A stretch of 36,036 bases of DNA, from positions 1-36,036 of the forward strand of contig JAEWPB010000013.1 of the NCBI GenBank assembly GCA_023399465.1. The letters run 5' to 3'. Every line of letters starts with the position of its first letter. Position 1 is the stretch's first letter. This DNA is from Pseudomonadota bacterium (GTDB lineage: Bacteria; Pseudomonadota; Alphaproteobacteria; Rhizobiales; Rhizobiaceae). The notes under the pieces are model-generated. The model saw only the letters and a list, made by a program, of their open reading frames with translations, made no database searches and was not told the DNA's origin. The translations under genes and the position numbers were made by a program. This document shows, one piece after another, positions 25,340 to 32,337 of this stretch.

Positions 25340-25621
25340 GTGAGCACGATGGAATTCCCGAACGGTCAATTCGTGTTGCCCCATCTGCAGTTCGATCATG
25401 GCTTGGAGTTCGCAAGTTTTTTCAAGCGAGAAGCGGCAGCATATCTTATGCGGAAGATCATGAGCGGTTTGTTCGAGACGGTAAAAGAACTTGCGACTCG
25501 CCAACCTGAGACGTCGCTCTACATGCAACCAACTCAAAACGCAGTCGAGCCCGACTGGCGCGAGATTTTGATCCAAAACGCCTCGGTCACAGTTTTAAAG
25601 CCCGTGTCGGACAAAGTCTGA
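25340..25621 (+). CDS. Unrecognised ORF, probably missing its 5' end
   Basis: The frame is open from 25283 and can start at GTG 25340 or ATG 25349 (MEFPNGQFVLPHLQFDHG). It ends in SVTVLKPVSDKV. Codon use and residue mix look like real protein, including an EFASFFKREAAAYLMRK helix. The open stretch before the GTG (reading YAHSDEDFAHVRLNVST) also looks protein-like, which suggests that the true start was lost at the junction near 25285 with the truncated OLD-type gene. No family recognised. Confidence 0.45.
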   Translation: MSTMEFPNGQFVLPHLQFDHGLEFASFFKREAAAYLMRKIMSGLFETVKELATRQPETSLYMQPTQNAVEPDWREILIQNASVTVLKPVSDKV

Positions 25622-25723
25622 AATAGCCTGGTTGAGCGTAAAGGTTCCTTCGTATGCCGCAACCGGGAAGTGGGCTACTACCAACTCTGCGTCACCGGGC
25701 ATGCTCAAATGAACTGGTCGCCT

Positions 25724-25870
25724 TCATTTTTCGTTGCCCAGCTTTAGTACGCGATAAACTGAGGTTGTCCCAAGGCCAAGCTCACGGGCAATTTTCTTGC
25801 CGCTGATTCCTTTCCCATACATGTAAACAATCTCCTCATAACGAGCATGAACTAGGCTTTGCTTTCCGAG
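25724..25870 (-). pseudogene. Recombinase-type helix-turn-helix remnant
   Basis: The last 47 codons of a minus frame read HARYEEIVYMYGKGISGKKI followed by ARELGLGTTSVYRVLKLG, the DNA-binding C-terminus of serine resolvase/invertase proteins (HTH of the Hin type). The sequence before residue LGKQ, although open to 26053, has no resolvase catalytic domain and is not protein-like. The catalytic serine domain is absent. It is another mobile-element scar between the defence genes and the nrd operon. Confidence 0.6.
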
Positions 25871-26108
25871 GGAACTCCGTAATATCTTGATATTCCAAGA
25901 TGTTTCCGGGTTCGTATTATTGTTCCGCTTCTCCCGCCAGAAATTTCCACACCGACACGCTTTGGTCTTTCCACGGCTTGATGTGCTTGCCGGGTGGCAG
26001 GAAGCCTGCCGATCATCTCGTCCTTGGTGTAATACGGTCGCCATGGATCGCAATCATCGGCCAGTTGCAGTTATCCCCGACAATGATGCTCGACCGCAAC
26101 CATAGTCG
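25871..26108. other. Stretch with no supported gene
   Basis: Several frames are open here on both strands, but none has a good start, a recognisable motif or consistent coding character. The stretch separates the recombinase remnant from the nrd promoter. A minus-strand frame reading AGFLPPGKHIKPWKDQSVS is the most protein-like piece, possibly the tail of a deleted gene. Confidence 0.5.
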
Positions 26109-26136
26109 TTGACTGATTCCGGCGATCGTCTACCAT
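26109..26136 (+). promoter_or_regulatory. Probable promoter of the nrdHIEF operon
   Basis: TTGACT at 26109-26114 is a near-consensus -35 box. TACCAT at 26131-26136 sits 16 bases further as a partial -10 box. The predicted start of transcription, around 26143, lies directly before the cobalamin riboswitch, which is where the leader should begin. No NrdR box pair was recognised by eye. Confidence 0.5.
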
Positions 26137-26146
26137 ATCTAGTATT

Positions 26147-26335
26147 CGAGGTTCTTCCGACGCGAGTCGGGAGCTAAGATGGGAATTCGGTCGGCGGACA
26201 TGATGATCGCCAAGCCGGAGCTGCCCCCGCAACTGTGAACGGAGAGTGCCGTTCGATTTGGTCACTGGATGAAAATCCGGGAAGGCCGAGCGAGCACGAC
26301 GACCCGTGAGCCAGGAGACCTGCCTCGAACGAAAC
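26147..26335 (+). promoter_or_regulatory. Cobalamin (adenosylcobalamin) riboswitch
   Basis: The conserved cobalamin aptamer elements appear in order: GAGGTTC near 26148, GGGAATTCGGT at 26181, CCGGAG then CTGCCCCCGCAACTG at 26221-26235, the B12 box variant GTCACTGG at 26261, CCGGGAAGG at 26278, and GAGCCAGGAGACCTGCC from about 26308. It is on the plus strand 250 bases before nrdH. Cobalamin binding is expected to lower expression of the downstream B12-independent reductase. I could not identify a clear terminator or anti-RBS switch in the linker; a short hairpin ACTTC-GGGGT-GAAGT lies near 26420 with a T run ten bases later. Confidence 0.93.
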
Positions 26336-26582
26336 GTCCACCGGCGGGGTGCCGGCAGGAATGCGATGCGCCGCGGCATGACGTCCGCGCACCGCTTCCC
26401 GAAGCTCCCGCCTGAGCCACTTCGGGGTGAAGTCCATGTCAAGCTTTTTCCGTCTGCGTCAGCGTGAGTAACGGGTCCAGGTCCCAAGGCCTGGGCTGAC
26501 TGCGTCCAAATTCCGTCTCTTGAACGGCCGCTTCCCGCTGGCCGAACGATCCCGCATGCCAATCGATCTCACGAGGATACCC

Positions 26583-26804
26583 ATGACCATCACCGTCTAC
26601 AGCAAGCCCGCCTGCGTCCAATGCACCGCGACAACCCGCGCGCTCGATCGCCAGGGCATCGATTATCAGATCGTCGATGTTTCCGAGGACGTCGATGCAT
26701 TCGCGCTCGTTCAGGGTCTCGGCTACCGGCAGGTTCCGGTCGTCGTTGCCGGTGAGCAGCATTGGGCGGGCTTTCGCCCGGACATGATCAGCGCCCTGGC
26801 GTGA
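26583..26804 (+). CDS. nrdH: NrdH glutaredoxin-like protein
   Basis: A 73-residue thioredoxin-fold protein starting MTITVYSKPACVQCTATTRA at ATG 26583, with GAGG ten bases upstream. The redox motif CVQC (residues 11-14) is the NrdH CxxC. The later segments VSEDVDAFALVQGLGYRQVP and HWAGFRPDMI are typical of NrdH, including the WSGFRPD-like motif. It passes electrons to the class Ib reductase NrdEF. Its stop overlaps the nrdI GTG start by four bases. It is the first gene after the cobalamin riboswitch. Confidence 0.95.
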   Translation: MTITVYSKPACVQCTATTRALDRQGIDYQIVDVSEDVDAFALVQGLGYRQVPVVVAGEQHWAGFRPDMISALA

Positions 26805-27211
26805 GTGTCGCAGTGGGCGATCTCGTCTACTTCTCCAGCCGGTCCGAGAACACCCATCGCTTCGTCGGCCGACTCGGAAAACCTGCGATCCGCATCCCCG
26901 TCACCGCAGGCGACCTGCGGGTCGGCCGCCCCTATGTGCTGGTCGTCCCGACCTATTGCGGCGACGGCCGCAAGGGAGCTGTCCCCAAGCAGGTGATCCG
27001 CTTTCTCAACGACCCGGACAACCGCTCCTTCATCCGCGGCGTGATCGCCGCGGGCAACAGCAATTTCGGCGCGACCTTCGGGATCGCCGGCGACGTCATC
27101 TCGGCCAAGTGCAAGGTTCCCTACCTCTACCGGTTCGAACTCCTGGGCACCGACGATGACGTCATCAACGTCAGACACGGATTGGAACGATTTTGGACAC
27201 GCTCACGCTAG
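26801..27211 (+). CDS. nrdI: NrdI flavodoxin-like protein
   Basis: A 136-residue protein from GTG 26801 (SVAVGDLVYFSSRSENTHRF), overlapping the nrdH stop in GTGA. The FMN-phosphate loop is FSSRSENTHRFV, and later segments VLVVPTYCGDG and GVIAAGNSNFGATFGIAGD match NrdI. NrdI supplies the oxidant used to build the dimanganese-tyrosyl radical cofactor in NrdF. The frame extends upstream to 26762, but the coupled GTG gives the usual length. The 3' end overlaps the nrdE start by 19 bases. Confidence 0.94.
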   Translation: MSVAVGDLVYFSSRSENTHRFVGRLGKPAIRIPVTAGDLRVGRPYVLVVPTYCGDGRKGAVPKQVIRFLNDPDNRSFIRGVIAAGNSNFGATFGIAGDVISAKCKVPYLYRFELLGTDDDVINVRHGLERFWTRSR

Positions 27212-29346
27212 AACGCCCGGCAAAGGTCGGGGAACCCGCGCTGGACTACCACGCGCTGAACGCCATGCTGAACCTCTACGACGAGAATGGAAATATCCAG
27301 CTCGACAAGGACCGGATGGCAGCGCGGCAGTACTTTCTCCAGCACGTCAACCAGAACACGGTGTTCTTCCATAACCTGCGCGAGAAGCTCGATTACCTCG
27401 TGACCGAGGGCTACTATGAGCGCGACGTGCTCGACCAGTATTCCTTCAACTTCGTCCGCGACCTGTTCGACGAGGCCTATGCGCGAAAGTTCCGGTTTCC
27501 GACGTTCCTCGGGGCGTTCAAATACTATACCAGCTACACGCTGAAGACGTTCGACGGAAAGCGCTACCTGGAGCGCTACGAAGACCGAGTCTGCATGGTG
27601 GCGCTGGCGCTGGCACGCGGCGACGAGCAACTCGCCCGCGACCTCGTCGACGAGATCATCACCGGCCGCTTCCAGCCGGCGACGCCGACCTTTCTCAACG
27701 CGGGGAAGAAGCAGCGCGGCGAACTCGTGTCCTGCTTCCTGCTGCGCGTCGAGGACAACATGGAGAGCATCGGCCGCTCGATCAACTCGGCGCTGCAGCT
27801 CTCCAAGCGCGGCGGCGGCGTGGCGCTGTCGCTCACCAACATCCGCGAGGCGGGCGCGCCGATCAAGCATATCGAGAACCAGTCCTCCGGCATCATCCCT
27901 GTCATGAAACTGCTGGAGGATTCATTCTCCTACGCCAATCAGCTCGGTGCGCGCCAGGGAGCGGGAGCGGTCTATCTCAACGCCCACCATCCCGACATCA
28001 TGCGCTTCCTCGACACCAAGCGCGAGAACGCGGACGAGAAGATTAGGATCAAGACGCTATCGCTCGGCGTCGTCATTCCCGACATCACCTTCGAACTCGC
28101 GCGCAACAACGAGGACATGTACCTGTTCTCGCCCTACGACGTCGAACGGGTCTATGGCGTGCCGTTCACGGAAATCTCGGTGACGGAAAAGTACCGGGAG
28201 ATGGTCGCCGACAGCCGCATCGCCAAGAAGAAGATCAGGGCGCGCGACTTCTTCCAGGTGATCGCCGAAATCCAGTTCGAGAGCGGCTATCCCTACATCA
28301 TGTTCGAGGACACGGTGAATCGCGCGAACCCCATCGCCGGCCGCATCACCATGAGCAATCTGTGCTCGGAAATCCTGCAGGTAAGCGAGGCGAGCGAGTT
28401 CAACGCCGATCTCTCCTATGCGAAGATGGGCAAGGACATTTCCTGCAATCTCGGCTCGCTCAACATCGCCGCAGCGATGGATTCGGCTGACTTCGGCAAG
28501 ACCATCGAGACATCCATCCGGGCGCTGACAGCCGTTTCCGAGATGAGCCACATCTCGTCCGTACCCTCCGTCGAGAAGGGCAATGACGACAGCCACGCCA
28601 TCGGGCTCGGCCAGATGAACCTGCACGGTTATCTCGCCAGAGAGCGCATCTTCTACGGTTCGGAAGAAGGCATCGATTTCACCAATATCTATTTCTACAC
28701 GGTGACCTATCATGCGATCCGCGCCTCGAACCGGCTGGCGGTCGAGAAGGGCGTGAGCTTCAAGGGCTTCGAGAACTCGAAATATGCGACCGGTGAGTAT
28801 TTCGACAAATACACCGAAACCGAATGGCTGCCTGCGACGGAGCGCGTGGCCGAACTGTTCGAGACCGCCGGCATCGCCATCCCGACGCAGGAAGACTGGC
28901 GCGACCTGAAGCAGACCGTCATGGAGGGCGGCCTCTATAACCAGAACCTGCAGGCCGTGCCCCCGACCGGCTCGATCTCCTACATCAACCACTCGACCTC
29001 CTCGATCCACCCGATCGTCTCGAAGATCGAAATCCGGAAGGAAGGCAAGATCGGCCGCGTCTACTACCCCGCCGCCTTCATGACGAACGACAATCTCGAC
29101 TACTACCAGGATGCCTACGAGATCGGCCCGGAGAAGATCATAGACACCTATGCGGCCGCGACCCAGCATGTCGACCAGGGCCTGTCGCTGACGCTGTTCT
29201 TCCGCGACACGGCGACCACACGCGACATCAACCGGGCCCAAATCCACGCGTGGAAGAAGGGCATCAAGACCATCTACTACATCCGCCTTCGCCAGATGGC
29301 GCTGTCCGGCACGGAAGTGCAGGGCTGCGTATCGTGCGCGCTTTGA
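27193..29346 (+). CDS. nrdE: Class Ib ribonucleoside-diphosphate reductase alpha subunit
   Basis: A 717-residue protein that reduces ribonucleotides to deoxyribonucleotides. The start is a TTG at 27193 (DTLTLERPAKVGEPALDYHA), since the N-terminal wording matches rhizobial NrdE; no ATG is nearby until 27268. There is no ATP-cone at the N-terminus, as expected for class Ib. Active-site cysteines are visible in GELVSCFLLRVED and NLCSEILQ, and the C-terminal shuttle pair in GCVSCAL (residues 712 and 715). PPTGSISYINHSTSS is the substrate loop. The gene overlaps nrdI and is followed by nrdF after 15 bases. Confidence 0.96.
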   Translation: MDTLTLERPAKVGEPALDYHALNAMLNLYDENGNIQLDKDRMAARQYFLQHVNQNTVFFHNLREKLDYLVTEGYYERDVLDQYSFNFVRDLFDEAYARKFRFPTFLGAFKYYTSYTLKTFDGKRYLERYEDRVCMVALALARGDEQLARDLVDEIITGRFQPATPTFLNAGKKQRGELVSCFLLRVEDNMESIGRSINSALQLSKRGGGVALSLTNIREAGAPIKHIENQSSGIIPVMKLLEDSFSYANQLGARQGAGAVYLNAHHPDIMRFLDTKRENADEKIRIKTLSLGVVIPDITFELARNNEDMYLFSPYDVERVYGVPFTEISVTEKYREMVADSRIAKKKIRARDFFQVIAEIQFESGYPYIMFEDTVNRANPIAGRITMSNLCSEILQVSEASEFNADLSYAKMGKDISCNLGSLNIAAAMDSADFGKTIETSIRALTAVSEMSHISSVPSVEKGNDDSHAIGLGQMNLHGYLARERIFYGSEEGIDFTNIYFYTVTYHAIRASNRLAVEKGVSFKGFENSKYATGEYFDKYTETEWLPATERVAELFETAGIAIPTQEDWRDLKQTVMEGGLYNQNLQAVPPTGSISYINHSTSSIHPIVSKIEIRKEGKIGRVYYPAAFMTNDNLDYYQDAYEIGPEKIIDTYAAATQHVDQGLSLTLFFRDTATTRDINRAQIHAWKKGIKTIYYIRLRQMALSGTEVQGCVSCAL

Positions 29347-29361
29347 TCGCAGGGGAATAGA

Positions 29362-30351
29362 ATGAACATCCAAGTGAAAACCAAGTCCCCCAAGGCTGCC
29401 GCAGCCGTGCGCGCCATCAACTGGAACCGTATCGAGGACGACAAGGATCTCGAGGTCTGGAACCGCCTGACCGGAAACTTCTGGCTTCCGGAAAAGGTAC
29501 CGTTGTCCAACGACATCCCGTCATGGGCAACTCTCAAGCCGGAGGAGCAGGAACTCACCATCCGCGTTTTCACCGGCCTGACGTTGCTGGATACGATCCA
29601 GAACGGCGTCGGCGCGGTGAAGCTGATGGCAGATGCCGTGACGCCGCACGAGGAAGCGGTGCTTTCCAACATCTCCTTCATGGAGGCGGTGCACGCGCGA
29701 TCCTATTCCTCGATCTTCTCCACGCTCTGCCTGACGCCCGATGTCGACGATGCCTATCGCTGGTCGGAGGAGAACGAGTTCCTGCAGCGGAAGTCGCATC
29801 TGATCATGGAGCAGTACGCCTCGTGCGACCCAATGAAAAAGAAGGTCGCCAGCGTCTTCCTCGAGAGCTTCCTGTTCTATTCGGGCTTCTATCTGCCGAT
29901 GTACTGGTCGAGCCGCGCCAAGCTGACCAACACCGCCGACATGATCCGCCTGATCATCCGCGACGAGGCCGTGCACGGCTACTATATCGGCTACAAGTTC
30001 CAGCGCGGGGTCGAGCGCCTGAGCGCGGAGGAACAGCAGGAGATCAAGGATTTCGCCTTCGATCTGCTGCTCGAACTCTACGACAACGAGGCGAGATACA
30101 CCGAGGCGCTTTATGACGGCGTCGGCCTGACTGAGGACGTCAAGAAGTTCCTGCACTACAACGCCAACAAGGCGCTGATGAACCTTGGCTACGAGGCGCT
30201 GTTCCCGCCGGAGGCCTGCAAGGTCAATCCTGCGATCCTCTCGGCACTTTCGCCCAATGCCGACGAGAACCACGACTTCTTTTCCGGTTCCGGTTCGTCC
30301 TATGTCATCGGCAAGGCGGTCGCGACGGAGGACGAGGACTGGGATTTTTAG
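29362..30351 (+). CDS. nrdF: Class Ib ribonucleoside-diphosphate reductase beta subunit
   Basis: A 329-residue protein starting MNIQVKTKSPKAAAAVRAIN, with AGGGGAATAG upstream as the ribosome-binding site. It has the ferritin-like fold motifs: a first ligand region EEAVLSNISFMEAVHARSYS, with the radical tyrosine expected in ARSYSSIF, and a second DEAVHGYYIGYKFQRG with glutamate and histidine metal ligands. The C-terminus ends EDEDWDF, as NrdF tails do for docking to NrdE. It holds the dimanganese-tyrosyl radical built with the help of NrdI. It is the last gene of the operon. Confidence 0.96.
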   Translation: MNIQVKTKSPKAAAAVRAINWNRIEDDKDLEVWNRLTGNFWLPEKVPLSNDIPSWATLKPEEQELTIRVFTGLTLLDTIQNGVGAVKLMADAVTPHEEAVLSNISFMEAVHARSYSSIFSTLCLTPDVDDAYRWSEENEFLQRKSHLIMEQYASCDPMKKKVASVFLESFLFYSGFYLPMYWSSRAKLTNTADMIRLIIRDEAVHGYYIGYKFQRGVERLSAEEQQEIKDFAFDLLLELYDNEARYTEALYDGVGLTEDVKKFLHYNANKALMNLGYEALFPPEACKVNPAILSALSPNADENHDFFSGSGSSYVIGKAVATEDEDWDF

Positions 30352-30741
30352 GCGTAGCAACCTTGCTTTTTGCGTCACCACCCTGCCCCGGGCTCGGCGC
30401 GTCACCGTGCATCTCCCTGCTCTCTTCCTGGACGATGACAGCAAGAACACGCCGCGACTCCGGAAAACCGGTCCAATTCACGTGATCAAAATAGCGCAAT
30501 GCTTGTCGCTATTATTTTTTATCGCAAAAAGTGAAAATATTAGCGATTGCAAAAATACTGCTAGTTGCTATTTATTTTCCTGAAGCTCCCATTAGTGGTT
30601 TGCCGGAACCACTCAGCTTCAGAGCTTCGGCGGGCTCTTTCACGCTGGTTCCCTTGGGCTGCGGTCGGCGATTGCTGCTCCGCACCCCGTTTCCCAGCGC
30701 AAGTCATCCAACTGTACCTTTTTGATCTGCGAGCCTGCATT
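30352..30741. other. Intergenic region after nrdF
   Basis: Apart from the terminator near 30490-30520 I see no gene with support here. The stretch from 30480 to 30590 is unusually AT-rich for this genome, with several near-repeats of TAGCGATTGC/AGCGCAATGC type. Open frames on both strands here lack starts with ribosome-binding sites or any motif. Confidence 0.5.
30490..30520 (+). terminator. Rho-independent terminator downstream of nrdF
   Basis: A seven-pair stem AATAGCG / CGCTATT (30490-30496 with 30507-30513) around a ten-base loop is followed by ATTTTTT (30514-30520). It is on the plus strand about 140 bases after the nrdF stop, with no gene between, so it likely ends the nrdHIEF transcript. 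The stem is AT-rich at its base, so it may be only moderately efficient. Confidence 0.7.
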
Positions 30742-31119
30742 TTGAACTCTATAAGCAGCCCGAACTGGGACGATAGCCTCCGGCAAAGTGCCTTCCAGGC
30801 ACTTGAGTGCGCGCCGGATAGCGCCCGGGAAGCCGCTCTTGCCCGCGCCTCGGATTTTATCGACCTGCTGCCATTCATCGGCGAAAAACTCTCCGAAACA
30901 CAACCGCGCGCATGGCCGCGCCGCGGCGCCTTGTCAGAATCCGGCATCGAAATCGAGGGTGTGCCGGCGGAAATCAAGGAAGCCACCTGCCTGATCGCCG
31001 GCTTTCTTCTTGCCGGAATTCCCTATGACGTGCCCTCCGTGGCCTGGGTGATCCGCTTGCTGGGTCCGCTGCTTCGCAACCTGGACTGCCCTCACGGCCG
31101 GCAGTCCTTCGGGCATTGA
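30742..31119 (+). CDS. DnaT-like ssDNA-binding / phage head-tail type small protein
   Basis: A protein of about 125 residues if TTG 30742 is the start (NSISSPNWDDSLRQSAFQ). The segment EAALARASDFIDLLPFIGEK, then AWPRRGALSESGIEIEGVP and EIKEATCLIAGFLLAG, matches the pattern of the putative DnaT-like ssDNA-binding family found among phage head-tail genes. The frame is open back to 30565, but the upstream part is not family-like. It is far from the prophage and has no phage neighbours, so it looks like a stray phage gene. The role here is unknown. Confidence 0.6.
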   Translation: MNSISSPNWDDSLRQSAFQALECAPDSAREAALARASDFIDLLPFIGEKLSETQPRAWPRRGALSESGIEIEGVPAEIKEATCLIAGFLLAGIPYDVPSVAWVIRLLGPLLRNLDCPHGRQSFGH

Positions 31120-31423
31120 GGGGCACGCATCGACAATTGTCTTCCCGTTTGCAGGCAATCACCGTATGCACCTGACGACTTCCCTGCGCGTACAGCAGCA
31201 ATGGGTCACTCAACCCTACCGCAGGCGCACCTCACCTTGCCGGGCCGCTGACCGAATGTTTGTATCGGCCGCGCAATTGCCGCTTCAGTTCCCGAAAGAG
31301 TGAGGAAATATGGCAACACTGCCAGAATCAATCCACCGCCCACAACATTGACGTTTGAATTTCCCGCCCGGTGTGCAATTCAGCGAATATGAATGTGCTG
31401 CCGCTTTGCTCGGGGAGTTGGAC
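31120..31423. other. Intergenic stretch with a 13-codon ORF
   Basis: No larger gene is supported. From ATG 31310 to TGA 31351 a 13-codon frame (MATLPESIHRPQH) is preceded by GTGAGGAAAT, a good ribosome-binding site. It may be a leader peptide or the original start of the next gene knocked out of frame. The rest shows nothing recognisable. Confidence 0.35.
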
Positions 31424-31741
31424 GTGAATATCAAGCCCTATGTTTCGTTCTCGGAGGCGGACACCGAATCGTTCAGGCAGGAGCGCCTGGATGAAATCTG
31501 TCGCTACTACAACAGCACGCCCGAAGACCTGAGGGACCGGTTCAAGCCGGGTTCGCACGGCTGTCATGAGGCCATGCATGCGGCCGCCCTTCTGATGGAA
31601 CTTCTCGATAACCGCCTGGCCGAGCACCCGGCCGTTGTTCTCACACCGGAATGGCATCGGCTTGCCGCCAACGCCCATGACGCGATCTTCAATCTCTACC
31701 GTTCCATCAGCGACGCGCACCTGCCGAACGTCAAGGAGTAG
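31424..31741 (+). CDS. Conserved-looking hypothetical protein
   Basis: A protein of about 105 residues from GTG 31424 (NIKPYVSFSEADTESFRQER), chosen because GGGGAG lies six bases upstream. The frame is open from TTG 31355, which would add 23 residues. It is helical and polar with a GSHGCHEAMHAAALLMELLD segment, in which the histidines could be coincidence. I do not recognise the family. It stands alone between the DnaT-like gene and the minus-strand DUF883-like gene. Confidence 0.6.
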   Translation: MNIKPYVSFSEADTESFRQERLDEICRYYNSTPEDLRDRFKPGSHGCHEAMHAAALLMELLDNRLAEHPAVVLTPEWHRLAANAHDAIFNLYRSISDAHLPNVKE

Positions 31742-31830
31742 GAGCGCGGGGCAAACAGCCCGACACGCTGCCCGTCCCCCGACAGGCAGCCGTTTATCCG
31801 GACATTAGAAGGTGGCGGCGCGCCGGCAGG

Positions 31831-32097
31831 CTAGCGCCGGCTCAGCAGGCCGATGAGATATGCCACGCCCGCAGCGACTGCCAGGGCGAAGATCGGATCC
31901 TCGCGAACGCGTTCCCTCACCCTTTCAGTGGCCTGCGCCGCTTCGTTCGATACCGCGGCCCGGGCTTCAAGACCGAGCGACTTCACCGTCTCCGACAATT
32001 TGGCAAGATCTTCGCGAAGCGTGGCAATCTGCATCGACAGGTCGTCTGAAGCAGCCCCGGTGGGCATGCTGGGATCGGGGGTCTTGGGCTCGGCCAT
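31831..32097 (-). CDS. DUF883/ElaB-like membrane-anchored small protein
   Basis: An 88-residue protein, start ATG 32097 (MAEPKTPDPSMPTGAASDD), six bases after AAAGGAG; two further ATGs in tandem lie upstream (32100, 32103). The middle is an amphipathic helix with SMQIATLREDLAKLSETVKS, followed by a C-terminal hydrophobic segment IFALAVAAGVAYLIGLLSRR that should anchor it in the inner membrane. Such ElaB/YqjD-type proteins tether ribosomes or respond to stress in other bacteria. It is divergent from ppiD. Confidence 0.7.
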   Translation of the reverse strand: MAEPKTPDPSMPTGAASDDLSMQIATLREDLAKLSETVKSLGLEARAAVSNEAAQATERVRERVREDPIFALAVAAGVAYLIGLLSRR

Positions 32098-32337
32098 CAT
32101 CATCTCCTTTTGACAGGCTATTAAAGATATAACGTCCGTCGATCGTCTCTGTTCCCGACAGGCGATCGGAAACCTCGGTCCGTGCCCTGCCGCGAGCAAC
32201 ACGCCCCTGCTCGGGGCCGCTGCAACGATGCGCAGCTTTTCGCTCGAATTGCCTTCATTTCTGCTGTGCTTTGTTCTAAGGAACATGACACAAATCGCTG
32301 GACAAGCGAAGAAAAGACAGACGAGGTTTGCGTCCCC

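Noticed and set aside
25274..25576. Minus-strand frame that might supply the missing Walker A end of the second OLD-type gene
   Set aside because: Its translation has no Walker A or other ATPase N-terminal pattern, so it does not restore the gene by a simple frameshift.
26410..26455. Hairpin ACTTC-GGGGT-GAAGT near a T run as the riboswitch terminator
   Set aside because: The T run is about ten bases away from the short stem, so it does not look like a normal intrinsic terminator; left as an open question rather than a feature.
28057..29373. Minus-strand open frame of 438 codons over nrdE
   Set aside because: Shadow of nrdE, rich in arginine, aspartate and valine without domain character.
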